A stretch of DNA of 64,000 nt, from NCBI RefSeq assembly GCF_020529025.1, contig NZ_JACNMM010000008.1, forward strand, positions 186,001 through 250,000, in the 5' to 3' direction. Below, in pieces: positions 47,027-56,820 of this stretch. The notes beneath the pieces are model-generated. The model was not told where the DNA came from, ran no database searches, and saw nothing but the letters and a program-made list of their open reading frames with translations. Each line of letters begins with the position of its first letter. The first letter of the stretch is position 1. A program made the translations under genes and the position numbers. Source of the DNA: Oceaniglobus trochenteri (lineage in GTDB: Bacteria; Pseudomonadota; Alphaproteobacteria; Rhodobacterales; Rhodobacteraceae).

Positions 47027-47472
47027 GCGCCGACGCCCGTTTCGAGGATGGCGCCCCCCGCCCGCTGCGGCTTCAGGCGCTGAGCGAGGAGGATCTGACG
47101 ATCCTGTCGTCGCTGGTGCAGGATGCCGTCTTTGCGGCGACTGACATGAAGTTCGACCGCGCCGCGGGCCGCTTTGCCATCCTGCTGAATCGCTTCCGCT
47201 GGGAGGACAAGACTGCACAGCCCGAACGTGTGCGCGCGGTTCTGTCCTTTGAAAACGTGACAAAGGTGCAAAGCAACGGGATTGACCGGCGCGATGCCGA
47301 TGTCGTTCTTTCCGTGCTGTCGATCACGCTGGAGGGCGACGACCGCGCCATCCTGACCCTTGCGGGCGACGGGGCGATCGCGGTGGATGCCACCGCGCTT
47401 TCGGTGGCGCTGCGCGATGTCACGCAGCCTTATCGCGCCGTTTCCGGCAAGGTTCCGCACCACCCGGAATAA
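47023..47472 (+). CDS. DUF2948 family protein
   Basis: A 149-residue protein with [40 protein letters not shown] and [20 protein letters not shown], then [20 protein letters not shown]. This is the DUF2948 pattern found in alphaproteobacteria between murA and hisD. There is no catalytic motif and the role is unknown. It begins with an ATGA overlap of murA. Confidence 0.75.
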   Translation: MSADARFEDGAPRPLRLQALSEEDLTILSSLVQDAVFAATDMKFDRAAGRFAILLNRFRWEDKTAQPERVRAVLSFENVTKVQSNGIDRRDADVVLSVLSITLEGDDRAILTLAGDGAIAVDATALSVALRDVTQPYRAVSGKVPHHPE

Positions 47473-47552
47473 GACGCAAGCGGGCCCGGCCCATCCCGGG
47501 GTTGAGCCCGCTGCAGCGCGGCGTTATGCCTTTGGCGAACGGAGGTTCTGTC

Positions 47553-48854
47553 ATGCCCCATATCCTTACCACGTCCGATGCCGATTTCGAGGAACGCTTT
47601 GCCGCGCTTCTGACCATGAAGCGCGAGGACAGCCCCGATGTCGATGCCACGGTGGCGCAGATCATCGATGACGTGCGCAAGCGGGGCGATGCGGCGGTGA
47701 TCGAGCTGACCGCCCGCTTCGACAGGCTGAACCTGACGCCCGAGACCATGGCCTTTTCCCGTGACGAGATCGACGCCGCCTGTGCCAGCGTCGCCCCCGA
47801 GGACAAGGCCGCGCTTGAACTGGCCGCCGCCCGCATCCGCGCCTATCACAGCCGCCAGATGCCCCAGGACGAAAGCTGGACCGATGACTCCGGCGCCACC
47901 CTGGGCTGGCGGTGGACACCGGTTTCGGCGGCGGGGCTTTACGTGCCGGGCGGCACGGCCTCTTATCCTTCCTCTGTCCTTATGAACGCGATTCCCGCCG
48001 CCGTCGCCGGGGTTGAACACCTTGTGATCACGGCCCCCACGCCCGACGGCGTGGCCAATCCACTGGTTCTGCTGGCGGCGCGGCTGGCCGGTGTCGAAAC
48101 CGTCTATCGCGTTGGCGGGGCCCAGGCGATTGCCGCCCTGGCCTATGGCACCGAATCCATCGCGCCCGTCGACAAGATCACCGGCCCCGGCAACGCCTTC
48201 GTCGCGGCCGCCAAACGGCGTGTCTTCGGCAAGGTCGGGATCGACATGATCGCCGGGCCGTCCGAGATCCTGGTCATCGCCGATGGCGACAACGATCCCG
48301 ACTGGATCGCGCTGGATCTGCTGAGCCAGGCCGAACACGACGAAAGCGCGCAGAGCATCCTGATCACCACCGATCCGATGCTGGCCGAAGCCGTCGCCGA
48401 GGCGGTGGCCCTGCGTCTTGAAACGCTGGAGCGGCGCGCGATCGCCGCGGCGTCCTGGCGCGATTTCGGCGCCATCATCACGGTCAACGACCTGGGCGAG
48501 GCGGCCGCGCTCTGCGATCAGATCGCGCCCGAGCACCTTGAACTCTGCGTCGACAACCCCGAGGCCCTGGCCGCGAACATCCGCCACGCCGGAGCGATCT
48601 TCCTGGGGAAATGGACGCCCGAGGCCATCGGTGATTACGTCGGCGGGCCGAACCATGTCCTGCCCACCGCACGCTCGGCGCGGTTTTCCTCGGGGCTGTC
48701 GGTGATGGATTTCCTGAAACGCACCACCATGGCCAAGATGTCTCCCGGCGCCCTCAAGGCCATTGGCCCGGCGGCCGAGCGTTTGGCCACGTCGGAAAGC
48801 CTCGAGGCGCATGGCCTGTCGGTCCGCGCCCGGCTTGAACGGCTGAACCGGTGA
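47553..48854 (+). CDS. hisD: Histidinol dehydrogenase HisD
   Basis: A 433-residue zinc enzyme for the last two steps of histidine synthesis, oxidising L-histidinol to L-histidine with two NAD+. It shows AGLYVPGGTASYPSSVLMN, EHLVITAPTPDG, the zinc/NAD region GPGNAFVAAAKRRVFGKVG and IDMIAGPSEILVIADG, and SILITTDP. GGAGG lies before the ATG at 47553. The rest of his synthesis is not nearby. It overlaps the next gene by 4 nt. Confidence 0.95.
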   Translation: MPHILTTSDADFEERFAALLTMKREDSPDVDATVAQIIDDVRKRGDAAVIELTARFDRLNLTPETMAFSRDEIDAACASVAPEDKAALELAAARIRAYHSRQMPQDESWTDDSGATLGWRWTPVSAAGLYVPGGTASYPSSVLMNAIPAAVAGVEHLVITAPTPDGVANPLVLLAARLAGVETVYRVGGAQAIAALAYGTESIAPVDKITGPGNAFVAAAKRRVFGKVGIDMIAGPSEILVIADGDNDPDWIALDLLSQAEHDESAQSILITTDPMLAEAVAEAVALRLETLERRAIAAASWRDFGAIITVNDLGEAAALCDQIAPEHLELCVDNPEALAANIRHAGAIFLGKWTPEAIGDYVGGPNHVLPTARSARFSSGLSVMDFLKRTTMAKMSPGALKAIGPAAERLATSESLEAHGLSVRARLERLNR

Positions 48855-49315
48855 GCCGGCTTCTGGCGGTCAGCATCGATGATGCCGGCCTGCCGCCGCC
48901 CACCCCCGAGATCGAACAGGAACGCCGCGTGGCGATCTTCGATCTTCTGGAAGACAACGCCTTTGCCCTGCCGGGGCGGGGCGCAGGGGGGCTGCACCTT
49001 CTGTTGTCGATCCGCGAAAGGCGGCTGGTCTTCGATCTGACAACACCCGAGGCCCAGAAGGTGGCCGAGTTTCACCTGTCGCTGGGGCCGTTCCGCCAGG
49101 TGGTGAAGGATTACTTCCAGATCTGCGAAAGCTATTTCGACGCGGTCAAGAAACTGCCCGCCAGCCAGATCGAAACCATCGACATGGCCCGGCGCGGCAT
49201 CCACATGGAAGGCGCGCGGGTCTTGCAGGAGCGACTGGACGGCAAGGCCGAGATCGACATCGACACCGCGCGCCGCCTGTTCACGCTGATCTGCGTGCTG
49301 CACTTCGGCGGCTGA
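48851..49315 (+). CDS. UPF0262 family protein
   Basis: A 154-residue protein: MSRLLAVSIDDAGLPPPTPE, then ERRVAIFDLLEDNAFALPG, LVFDLTTPEAQKVAEFHLSL and MARRGIHMEGARVLQERLDG. The length and these blocks fit UPF0262, an uncharacterised alphaproteobacterial family often next to hisD. It is coupled to hisD by ATGA, and its stop is followed by the phosphatase GTG. Function unknown. Confidence 0.8.
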   Translation: MSRLLAVSIDDAGLPPPTPEIEQERRVAIFDLLEDNAFALPGRGAGGLHLLLSIRERRLVFDLTTPEAQKVAEFHLSLGPFRQVVKDYFQICESYFDAVKKLPASQIETIDMARRGIHMEGARVLQERLDGKAEIDIDTARRLFTLICVLHFGG

Positions 49316-49316
49316 C

Positions 49317-49769
49317 GTGGCCGAGGTTCCGCAGTCGGTCCTCTTTTGCTGCGATCACAATGCCGTCCGTTCGCCCATGGCCGAGGGCATGATGAAGCGC
49401 TTTCATGGCACGCGGACCTATGTGCAATCCGCCGGGGTGAAGGGGGACATGGAGATTGACGGCTTCGCCATTGCCGTCTGCCGCGAACTGGGCGTCGAAC
49501 TTGAACGCCACCGCACCCGGTCATTCGACGAGATGGCGCAGTGGGGCGACGATCTATCCGGGTTCGACCTGATCGTTTCGCTCTCGCCCGCTTCGCAACG
49601 TCATGCGCTTGAACTGACACGGCTTTATCACCTCGAGGTCGAATATTGGCCGATCCTCGATCCGACGGGCCTGGGCCAGGGGCGCGAGGACAAGCTGCGT
49701 TCCTACCGCGAAAGCCGCGATCAGATTCACCGCCGGCTGATCGAACGTTTCGGCCCGCCCGGGCGGTGA
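49317..49769 (+). CDS. Low-molecular-weight phosphotyrosine phosphatase family protein
   Basis: A 150-residue protein with the phosphate loop VLFCCDHNAVRSP, Cys12-x5-Arg18, at the N-terminus, as in low-molecular-weight protein tyrosine phosphatases. The general-acid Asp is probably in YWPILDPTGLG. Arsenate reductases of the same fold share this loop, so the substrate is open. The GTG start follows the UPF0262 stop by 1 nt. Confidence 0.8.
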   Translation: MAEVPQSVLFCCDHNAVRSPMAEGMMKRFHGTRTYVQSAGVKGDMEIDGFAIAVCRELGVELERHRTRSFDEMAQWGDDLSGFDLIVSLSPASQRHALELTRLYHLEVEYWPILDPTGLGQGREDKLRSYRESRDQIHRRLIERFGPPGR

Positions 49770-49960
49770 CGATGCCGCTTGCCGCCGGGGCCGCCGCGGG
49801 CTAGAACCTCGGCCACGCGGGGGTTTCATGCCGCACCCCGGACGTTGCAGCGCAGCATGACTGCAAGGCAATGTGCGATGAAGCCTTGAAAACCGGCGCG
49901 ATAGGGCGCATTTAGTCGCTCGTCCGCAAATTTGGCGGGCACCCACATTATGGAGTGAAC

Positions 49961-50179
49961 ATGGCCAAGGAAGAACTGCTCGAATTCCCCGGTGTCGTGA
50001 AGGAACTCCTGCCGAATGCGACATTCAGGGTCGAGCTGGAAAACGGCCATGAGATCATCGCACATACGGCAGGCAAGATGCGCAAGAACCGCATCCGTGT
50101 TCTGGCTGGCGACAAGGTCCAAGTCGAAATGACACCCTATGATCTGACCAAGGGGCGGATCAACTATCGTTTCAAGTAA
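49961..50179 (+). CDS. infA: Translation initiation factor IF-1
   Basis: A 72-residue OB-fold protein, the usual IF-1 length: [40 protein letters not shown] and [20 protein letters not shown]. It binds the 30S A site with IF-2 and IF-3. TGGAGTG precedes the ATG. A TTGAAA (49886-49891) and TTTAGT (49911-49916) pair, 19 bp apart, may be its promoter but is off-consensus. Confidence 0.97.
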   Translation: MAKEELLEFPGVVKELLPNATFRVELENGHEIIAHTAGKMRKNRIRVLAGDKVQVEMTPYDLTKGRINYRFK

Positions 50180-50182
50180 GCC

Positions 50183-50755
50183 ATGCGCCTGATTCTGGGC
50201 TCCGGCTCTCCCCGACGGCGCGAGCTGTTGGGGCAGTTGGGCCTTGTGCCCGACGACATTCGCGCGCCCGACATAGATGAAACGCCGCGGGCGGGCGAAC
50301 TGCCGCGCCCCTATTGCATCCGCATGGCGGCGGAAAAGGCCGCGGCGGTTGCCCTGGGCGAGGATGAAATCCTGGTTTCGGCCGACACCACCGTTGCCCT
50401 TGGCCGCCGCATTCTGGGCAAACCTGCCGATGCGGGCCAGGCGGCGGAATTTCTGCACAAGCTGTCCGGGCGCCGTCATAAGGTGATCACCGCCGTGGCG
50501 GTGCGCCGGGGTGCGCGCCTTTGGCAACGAGACGTGGTAACGGATGTGAAGATGAAGCGGCTGAGCGATGTCGAAGTGAACGGATACCTTGCCACCGGCG
50601 ATTGGCAGGGCAAGGCGGGCGGCTATGCCATTCAGGGGCCGGCCGGGGCCTTCATCCCCTGGATTCAGGGGTCGTTCACCGGGGTTGTCGGCCTGCCTGT
50701 TGCCGAAACGGCCACGCTTCTGGCTGCGGCCGGCTATCCGGTGTTCGGCCGATGA
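50183..50755 (+). CDS. maf: Maf family nucleoside triphosphate pyrophosphatase
   Basis: A 190-residue Maf/HAM1-like housecleaning enzyme that would hydrolyse non-canonical or UTP/dTTP-type nucleotides. [19 protein letters not shown] is the nucleotide-binding N-terminus. [20 protein letters not shown] and [20 protein letters not shown] carry the conserved acidic and Gln residues. It is 3 nt after infA and overlaps the following RNase gene by 4 nt. Confidence 0.93.
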   Translation: MRLILGSGSPRRRELLGQLGLVPDDIRAPDIDETPRAGELPRPYCIRMAAEKAAAVALGEDEILVSADTTVALGRRILGKPADAGQAAEFLHKLSGRRHKVITAVAVRRGARLWQRDVVTDVKMKRLSDVEVNGYLATGDWQGKAGGYAIQGPAGAFIPWIQGSFTGVVGLPVAETATLLAAAGYPVFGR

Positions 50756-51765
50756 AGGGGCGTTCGGTGATCCTTGACCGGCTGGGCGACCGGCTGGCGG
50801 CGGCGATGCTTGTCGATGGTGTGCTGGACGATCTGCTGATCGCGCCCCCCGAGGGTGTACCGGTGCCCGGCGCAATCTATCGTGCCGTGGTCGACCGCCC
50901 GATGAAGGGGCAGGGCGGGGCGATCCTGAAACTGCCCGAGGGGCGCGGTTATCTGAAATCGGCCAAGGGCCTTGTGCCGGGCACATCGATTCTGGTGCAG
51001 GTGACGGGTTTTGCCGAAGGCGGCAAGGCGGTGCCGGTGACCGACCGTGTGCTGTTCAAAAGCCGCTATGCCATCATCACGCCCGACGCGCCGGGCATCA
51101 ACATCTCGCGTTCGATCAAGGACGAGGACCGGCGCGAAGAGCTTTTGCTGCTGGCCCACGAGGCAATGGGCGAGGCGGGGCGCACCGGCCTGATCCTGCG
51201 CTCGGCCGCCGCCACCGCCCCGGATGAGGCGCTGGCCGAAGACATCTTCGCCATGTCAGACTTGGCCGCGGCGATCCTGGCCGAAACCGGTGATTCGCCC
51301 GAATTGCTGGCCGATGGCCCCGATCCGCACACGCTGGCCTGGCGCGAATGGCCCGAACCCGATTCGATTTCGACCCGGGATGGCGGTTTCGGTGAACAGG
51401 GCATCGACGACATGATCGCGGCGCTGCATCAGCCCCTGGTGCAGCTTGGCGCCGGTTCGATGTATATCGAACCCACCCGCGCCCTTGTGGCCGTGGATGT
51501 GAACACCGGCGCCGACACTTCTCTTTCGGCTGGGTTGAAGGCCAATATCGCCTGTGTGCGCGCCCTTCCGGCGCAGTTGCGCTGCCGGGGCCTTGGGGGG
51601 CAGATCACGCTGGATCTGGCGCCCATGGCCAAGAAGGAACGCCGCGGGTTCGAACAGATCCTGCGCGCGGCCTTCCGGCAGGATTCGATCGAAACCATTC
51701 TGGCGGGCTGGACGCCTCTGGGCTGTTACGAGCTTCAGCGCAAGCGCGATCGCCTGCCCCTGTAA
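50752..51765 (+). CDS. Short ribonuclease E/G family protein
   Basis: A 337-residue protein related to the catalytic half of RNase [22 protein letters not shown] is a reduced S1-like part. The two metal-binding aspartates are in [12 protein letters not shown] and [12 protein letters not shown]. It ends at about the point where E. coli RNase G (489 residues) has the Zn-link CPxC and small dimerisation domain, which are absent. It lies in the conserved order maf-rng-yacG, with ATGA coupling. Whether it cleaves RNA or only binds it is unknown. Confidence 0.8.
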   Translation: MKGRSVILDRLGDRLAAAMLVDGVLDDLLIAPPEGVPVPGAIYRAVVDRPMKGQGGAILKLPEGRGYLKSAKGLVPGTSILVQVTGFAEGGKAVPVTDRVLFKSRYAIITPDAPGINISRSIKDEDRREELLLLAHEAMGEAGRTGLILRSAAATAPDEALAEDIFAMSDLAAAILAETGDSPELLADGPDPHTLAWREWPEPDSISTRDGGFGEQGIDDMIAALHQPLVQLGAGSMYIEPTRALVAVDVNTGADTSLSAGLKANIACVRALPAQLRCRGLGGQITLDLAPMAKKERRGFEQILRAAFRQDSIETILAGWTPLGCYELQRKRDRLPL

Positions 51766-51775
51766 GGAGCCCGAC

Positions 51776-51949
51776 ATGGCCTGTCCGATCTGCGACCGTG
51801 AGACCGACCGCAAGTACCGCCCCTTCTGTTCGCGCCGCTGCGCCGATATCGACCTGGGCAAGTGGCTGACCGGCGCTTATGCGATCCCCGCCGATGACGA
51901 AGACGACATGGACGAGGCCGACCGCGCCCCCGCGCAACGCCCCAACTAG
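51776..51949 (+). CDS. yacG: DNA gyrase inhibitor YacG (zinc ribbon)
   Basis: A 57-residue protein with a four-cysteine zinc site: MACPICDRETDRKYRPFCSR then RCADIDLGKWLTGAYAIPAD, and an acidic tail. CxxC and CxxxC match YacG, which blocks DNA binding by GyrB. TAAGGAG precedes the ATG. It converges with engB 12 bp later. Confidence 0.9.
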   Translation: MACPICDRETDRKYRPFCSRRCADIDLGKWLTGAYAIPADDEDDMDEADRAPAQRPN

Positions 51950-51961
51950 GGGCGGGGCGGC

Positions 51962-52609
51962 TCAGTCCAGGGTGGCGATGATCCCGCGCAGCACGTCGAT
52001 GCCGGTGCCCTTGTCCGACGACGTGATCACGATTTCCGGAAAGGCGGCGGGATGGCGGGCCAGCATGTCGCGGGTGCGCGCCAGCGACGCCTCAAGATCG
52101 CGCGCCGAGGGCTTGTCGGCCTTGGTCAGGACAGCCTGAAAGGTCACGGCCGAGCGGTCAAGCAGGCTCATGATCTCGTCGTCGACCTCTTTCGCGCCAT
52201 GGCGCCCGTCGATCAGAACGAAGACCCGGCGCAGGGTGGCGCGGCCCGACAGATAGGCCTTCATCAGACGCTGCCATTTTTCGACGGTCTTGACCGGAGC
52301 CTTGGCAAAACCATACCCCGGCAGGTCGACAAGATAATGGCTTTCGGCGCAGGTGAAAAAGTTGATTTCCTGCGTGCGGCCCGGCGTGTTCGAGGCCCGC
52401 GCCAGCGCCTTGCGCCCGGTCAGCGCGTTGATCAGCGTCGATTTTCCCACGTTCGAACGCCCCGCAAAGCACACTTCCAGCCGGTCGTCGGGGGGCATTC
52501 CATCCATGGCGACGACGCCCTTCAGGAACTCGGTTTCGCCCGCGAACAACAGCCGCCCGGCCTCGCGGGCGTCGTCGTCGATTTCGGCCAGGGGGAAGGG
52601 CAGGGTCAT
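51962..52609 (-). CDS. engB: Ribosome-assembly GTPase EngB/YihA
   Basis: A 215-residue TrmE-Era-EngA-EngB-type GTPase needed for 50S maturation. G1 FAGRSNVGKSTLINAL, G2 region NTPGRTQEINF, G3 DLPGYGFA, G4 LTKADKPS and G5 TSSDKG are all present. I chose the ATG at 52609, which overlaps the acetyltransferase stop as ATGA. A longer frame upstream lies inside that gene. It forms a minus-strand run with the acetyltransferase and yidC. Confidence 0.92.
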   Translation of the reverse strand: MTLPFPLAEIDDDAREAGRLLFAGETEFLKGVVAMDGMPPDDRLEVCFAGRSNVGKSTLINALTGRKALARASNTPGRTQEINFFTCAESHYLVDLPGYGFAKAPVKTVEKWQRLMKAYLSGRATLRRVFVLIDGRHGAKEVDDEIMSLLDRSAVTFQAVLTKADKPSARDLEASLARTRDMLARHPAAFPEIVITSSDKGTGIDVLRGIIATLD

Positions 52610-53247
52610 GTCGCGGTTTCCAGTGCGCTCAGGTCGGCGCCGCGGATGGCGCCCAGGTTGCGGGTGATCTTGTCGGTCGGCCAATCCCACCACGCGATGG
52701 CCAGAAGCGCCGCGATGGTGGCATCGTCGAATCTTTGTTTCAAGGGGCGGGCGGGGTTGCCCCCCACAAGGGTATAGGGCGCGACATCGCGGGTCACGAC
52801 ACTGCCTGCGGCAATGATGGCGCCCGGGCCCACCGTGACGCCGGGCATCAGTGTCGCGTGATCGCCGATCCAGACATCGGCGCCGATCACGGTGTCACCC
52901 TTCTGCTGCATCACCCAGGTGCCAGGATCGAAACCTTCCTCCCATCCCTCGCCGAAGATGTTGAACGGGAAGGTGGAGAATCCGTCCATGGCATGGGTGC
53001 CGCCGTTCATGAAGATCCGCACGCCATGGGCGATGGCGCAGAAGGGGCCGATGATCAGACGGTCGCCGATGAAATCGTAATGGTGCAACACATTGGTGTC
53101 GAAAAAATCGCGGCTGCGGTCGCGGTCGTCGTAATAGGTGAACTGCCCCACTTCGACATTGGCGCGGCCCTGCGCGAGCGGGCGCAGGAAGACGGTGCCG
53201 TCATATTGCGGCATCGGCGCAAGGGTATCGGGGTTCGGTCCTGTCAT
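52606..53247 (-). CDS. CatB-related O-acetyltransferase (hexapeptide repeat)
   Basis: A 213-residue left-handed beta-helix protein with hexapeptide turns (IGPFCAIAHGVRIFMNGGTH, VIGADVWIGDHATLMPGVTV, GAIIAAGSVVTRDVAPYTLV). VGGNPARPLKQRF is the usual end of xenobiotic/CatB-type acetyltransferases. It would transfer an acetyl group from acetyl-CoA to a hydroxyl; the acceptor is unknown. GGAGG lies about 9 nt before the ATG at 53247. Confidence 0.85.
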   Translation of the reverse strand: MTGPNPDTLAPMPQYDGTVFLRPLAQGRANVEVGQFTYYDDRDRSRDFFDTNVLHHYDFIGDRLIIGPFCAIAHGVRIFMNGGTHAMDGFSTFPFNIFGEGWEEGFDPGTWVMQQKGDTVIGADVWIGDHATLMPGVTVGPGAIIAAGSVVTRDVAPYTLVGGNPARPLKQRFDDATIAALLAIAWWDWPTDKITRNLGAIRGADLSALETAT

Positions 53248-53323
53248 CTTCGGGTTCCTCCGGAACGAGAAACGCCGGGCGATCATGTCCCGGCGTTTTT
53301 CCTTTTGCGTCTGGCCCTCTGGC

Positions 53324-55186
53324 CTATTTCCGCTTCTTCGGCGTGTTCTTGTTGGCGGGCGCCTTGGTGTCGGGTTTTTCGGTCGATTTGCCGCGCTTGA
53401 AGCCGCTCATGATGTTGCCGAAGACGTCGGGTTTGTAACCCTGGCTGCGCATGATCAGGTACTGCTGGGTGAAGGTGATCGTGTTGTTGGTGATCCAGTA
53501 GAGGACCAGCCCGCTGGCAAAGCTGCCCAGCATGAACATGAAGACCCAGGGCATCCAGGCGAAGATCATCTTCTGTGTCGGGTCGGTGGGGGCCGGGTTC
53601 AGCTTTTGCTGCAGCCACATGGAGATGCCCAGAAGGATCGGCAGCACGCCCAGCGACAGGATGAAGAAGATCGAACCAGGCTCGGGCGTGGCCCAGGGCA
53701 GCAGGCCGAACAGGTTCAGGATGCTGCTTGGGTCGGGCGCCGAAAGGTCGCGAATCCAGCCGACCCAGGGGGCGTGCCGCAGTTCGATGGTGACGAAGAT
53801 CACCTTGTAGAGCGAGAAGAAGATCGGGATCTGCAACAGGATCGGCAGGCAGCCCGAGGCAGGGTTCACCTTGTTCTTCTTGTAAAGCTCCATCATGCCC
53901 TGCTGCATCTTCTGGCGGTCGTCGCCTGCACGCTCTTTCAGGGCCTCCATCTCGGGCTGAAGTTCCTTCATCTTCGCCATGGAAACATAGGACTTGTACG
54001 CCAGCGGGAAGAGCAGCGCCTTGAGGAAGAAGGTCAGCGCAATGATCGACCAGCCCATGTTGCCGAAGATGGCATGCAGCCAGTGCAGTACGAAGAAGAT
54101 CGGCTTGGTCAAGAAGAAGAACCAGCCCCAGTCGATGGAATCGATGAAGCCCTCGACGCCCTGATCGTTCTGGTAGTCGCGGATCGTGTCCCACTCCTTG
54201 GCGCCGGCGAACATGCGGCTGGTGGACTGCGCGGTGGTGCCCGCGGCGATGTCCATGGCGGCCAGGCGCGCCTCGGTCTGGTAGATGTCGGCGCCGGCGT
54301 TGTATTTCACCACCGAGGTGAAGGCGCTGCCCGGTTGCGGAACAAGTGAGGTCATCCAGTACTTGTCGGTGAAGCCCAGCCAGCCGTTTTCGCTGACCGA
54401 GATCACATCGGCATTGGCGCCCCAGCGTTCGTCGCTGGGTTGGTCGGGCATGTCGTCATAGTCGATTTCCTGCAACTCGCCGTCGGACATGCGCACGACA
54501 CCCTCGTGCAGGATGAAGAAGCTGGACAGGTTCGGCGGATTGCCCTGACGCGAAATCGTGCCGTAGGGGGCCATGCGGACCGTGCCATCGGTGGTGTTTT
54601 CCACGCTTTGGGTGACGGTGAACATGAACTTGTCGTCGACCGAGATGTCGCGGCGGAAGATCAGGCCCTTGCCGTTGTCCCAGGTCAGTTGAACGGGGCT
54701 GTCGACCGTTAGGGTAGTGCCGCCGCTCTGGGTCCAGAGGGTATTGGGGCCGGGTACGTCCTCGAACCCCAGGGCGCCGCCGGGGGCCCAGCCGAAGACG
54801 GCGTAATAGGGATGGGCGGTGCCGACGGGTTGCAGCAGGTCGACCAGCGGCGCGTCGGGGGCCAGGGTTTCGCGGTAGGTCTGCAGCGAAAGCTGATCGA
54901 TCCGCCCGCCAAGCAACGAAAGCGAGCCGACGAGGCTGGGCGTTTCCACGGCGATGCGCGGCGTGTCGGCATCGGCCACCATCAGCCCGCCGGGTGCGGC
55001 CGGTTGCGGCGCCGTGGCGGTGCCGGGCGCGGGGGCCGCCGTGGGCGGAAGATCGGCCGTCTGGCCCGCCACGGGGGCGTTGGGATCGGTGACCTGTTCC
55101 TCGGGCGGGAACAGGACGAACCATCCCAGGATCACGATAAAGCTGAGTGCCGTAGCAAGAATGAGGTTCTTGTTCTGATCGTCCAT
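53324..55186 (-). CDS. yidC: Membrane protein insertase YidC
   Basis: A 620-residue Oxa1/YidC-type insertase. An N-terminal membrane anchor (LILATALSFIVILGWFVLF) precedes a large periplasmic domain of about 330 residues. The insertase core follows with the conserved helical hairpin (SYVSMAKMKELQPEMEALKE) and GCLPILLQIPIFFSLYKV, then three more spans. The C-terminal tail is basic (KAPANKNTPKKRK). It works with SecYEG and alone. Confidence 0.95.
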   Translation of the reverse strand: MDDQNKNLILATALSFIVILGWFVLFPPEEQVTDPNAPVAGQTADLPPTAAPAPGTATAPQPAAPGGLMVADADTPRIAVETPSLVGSLSLLGGRIDQLSLQTYRETLAPDAPLVDLLQPVGTAHPYYAVFGWAPGGALGFEDVPGPNTLWTQSGGTTLTVDSPVQLTWDNGKGLIFRRDISVDDKFMFTVTQSVENTTDGTVRMAPYGTISRQGNPPNLSSFFILHEGVVRMSDGELQEIDYDDMPDQPSDERWGANADVISVSENGWLGFTDKYWMTSLVPQPGSAFTSVVKYNAGADIYQTEARLAAMDIAAGTTAQSTSRMFAGAKEWDTIRDYQNDQGVEGFIDSIDWGWFFFLTKPIFFVLHWLHAIFGNMGWSIIALTFFLKALLFPLAYKSYVSMAKMKELQPEMEALKERAGDDRQKMQQGMMELYKKNKVNPASGCLPILLQIPIFFSLYKVIFVTIELRHAPWVGWIRDLSAPDPSSILNLFGLLPWATPEPGSIFFILSLGVLPILLGISMWLQQKLNPAPTDPTQKMIFAWMPWVFMFMLGSFASGLVLYWITNNTITFTQQYLIMRSQGYKPDVFGNIMSGFKRGKSTEKPDTKAPANKNTPKKRK

Positions 55187-55245
55187 TCGGAGCGCCGCCT
55201 GTGGATTTCGGGTCAGGCAGGTTCAACAGGGCGTGCGGCCAAAGG

Positions 55246-56820
55246 TCAAGCCGTTTTGCCGCCAGAACCGGGTTGCGTTGCCCCGTGGGGTGGTTTTGGC
55301 GGCGCACTGCGGGGCGCGGGTGCGGCATCCCGGCGCAGCGCCCAGGCCAGAAGATCGGATGGCGCCATGGGGCGGGCGATGGCATGGCCCTGCACATGGT
55401 CGCAGCCCAGTTGCGCCAGTGTCGAATGCTGGCCCGGCGTTTCCACGCCTTCCGCCAGGACACCGACGCCAAGCTGCGCCGCCATGGTCAGGATGGCCGA
55501 GACCATGGCGTGCTGTTCCGGATCGGTATCGACGGCAGCGGTCAGGGAGCGGTCGATCTTGATACGGTCGACCGACCAGCGCCTTAGCGTGGTAAGTGAG
55601 GCATTGCCGGTGCCGAAATCGTCCAACTCGATCGGGCAGCCCAGCCGGACAAGGGCGCGCAGGTTGCGGGCGGCCATTCCATCTGGATCGAGGTGGGACA
55701 ACGCGTTTTCCTGCAGCTCGATTGCCAGGCGGGCAGGGGGAAGCCCGTGCCGGTCCAGCGCCCAGGCAACCCGGTCGGCAAGGCGCGGATCGATCAGATC
55801 TTCCGGCCCGATATTGACCGAGATGCGTGGTATCGTCACACCCGCCCGATCCCAGCCGCGCAGGTGGTGCAGGGCACCGTCCAGCATGGTTTCGGTCAGT
55901 GTCATGCTCAGACCCTGATCGCGGACCTGGGCCAAAAATTGCGCCGGTAACAGAATGCCCGCATCCGGGTGATCCCAACGGGCGAGGGTTTCAACCCCGG
56001 TCAGTGCCCCGGTATCGGCGCATATCTGCGGCTGGAACCATGGCACGATCCGGCCCGCCTTGAAGGCACGGGCCATATCGTCGCCTTGTGCCGTTCTCAG
56101 GGGCGATAGAGGCGCATCAGCGCCGTCATGGGCGCGCAGGCTGCGCGGGCCCTGGCGTTGTGCCATGGCAAGGGCCGAAAGGGCCGCATCAAGAAGTGCC
56201 GTCGCCTTGCCTGGCGCCCCGGCCCGCGACGCGGTGCAGAACCCGGCGCAGGCGGTCAGGTGATGGCGCAACCCGTCGATGGCGAAGGGGCGGGCCAGGG
56301 CCGCCTGAAGGCGAAGCGCCGCCTGCACTGCCGATTCGGTATCGATCCGCGGGTTCGGGGGCAGGAACACGGCAAAGCGTCCGTCGCCGAGGTCGGCGAG
56401 AGTGTCGCCGTTGCGCACCTGGCCATAAAGCCTTTCACCCATCTGACGCAGCAGGCTTGCCCGACCACCGCGGCCAAGCTGCGCCGTCGATCGGTCGAAA
56501 TCATCGATGGCCAGTGCAATGCAAAGCGAGTCGCCGCCGCGATCCTGCACCCGGCTGGCCGCCATCCGCGCCAGCAGGACATCGCGGGTCACCGGGAGAT
56601 CCAGCGGTTGGGTGGCCAGGCTGCGCAGATGGAAGGGGCCGGGGCGGCTGGCCGTGCCCAGCAGGAAGGCACAGCCAAGGGCGGAGGTGAAAAGCACCCC
56701 TTCGGCCCCGCTGATCGCGGCCGAGGCGCCGACAACGCCCAGCAGGCAAAGGAAGAGAACAGGCATGCTCCAGCCGCTGCGCCGACTGCGGATCAGGAAT
56801 TTCTGAAGGAGGCGCGCCAT
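55246..56820 (-). CDS. Membrane GGDEF-EAL protein with degenerate GGDEF (c-di-GMP phosphodiesterase)
   Basis: A 524-residue protein. Two hydrophobic segments near residues 15-60 anchor it. A GGDEF-like domain follows, but the signature reads LGDGRF instead of GGDEF, so cyclase activity is not expected. The EAL domain is complete by eye: ETLARW (ExLxR), SVNIGPEDL, AIELQEN, LDDFGTGNAS, DRIKIDRS, AEGVET and QGHAIARPM. It should cleave c-di-GMP. It is divergent from nothing close by and follows ttcA on the same strand. Confidence 0.85.
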   Translation of the reverse strand: MARLLQKFLIRSRRSGWSMPVLFLCLLGVVGASAAISGAEGVLFTSALGCAFLLGTASRPGPFHLRSLATQPLDLPVTRDVLLARMAASRVQDRGGDSLCIALAIDDFDRSTAQLGRGGRASLLRQMGERLYGQVRNGDTLADLGDGRFAVFLPPNPRIDTESAVQAALRLQAALARPFAIDGLRHHLTACAGFCTASRAGAPGKATALLDAALSALAMAQRQGPRSLRAHDGADAPLSPLRTAQGDDMARAFKAGRIVPWFQPQICADTGALTGVETLARWDHPDAGILLPAQFLAQVRDQGLSMTLTETMLDGALHHLRGWDRAGVTIPRISVNIGPEDLIDPRLADRVAWALDRHGLPPARLAIELQENALSHLDPDGMAARNLRALVRLGCPIELDDFGTGNASLTTLRRWSVDRIKIDRSLTAAVDTDPEQHAMVSAILTMAAQLGVGVLAEGVETPGQHSTLAQLGCDHVQGHAIARPMAPSDLLAWALRRDAAPAPRSAPPKPPHGATQPGSGGKTA

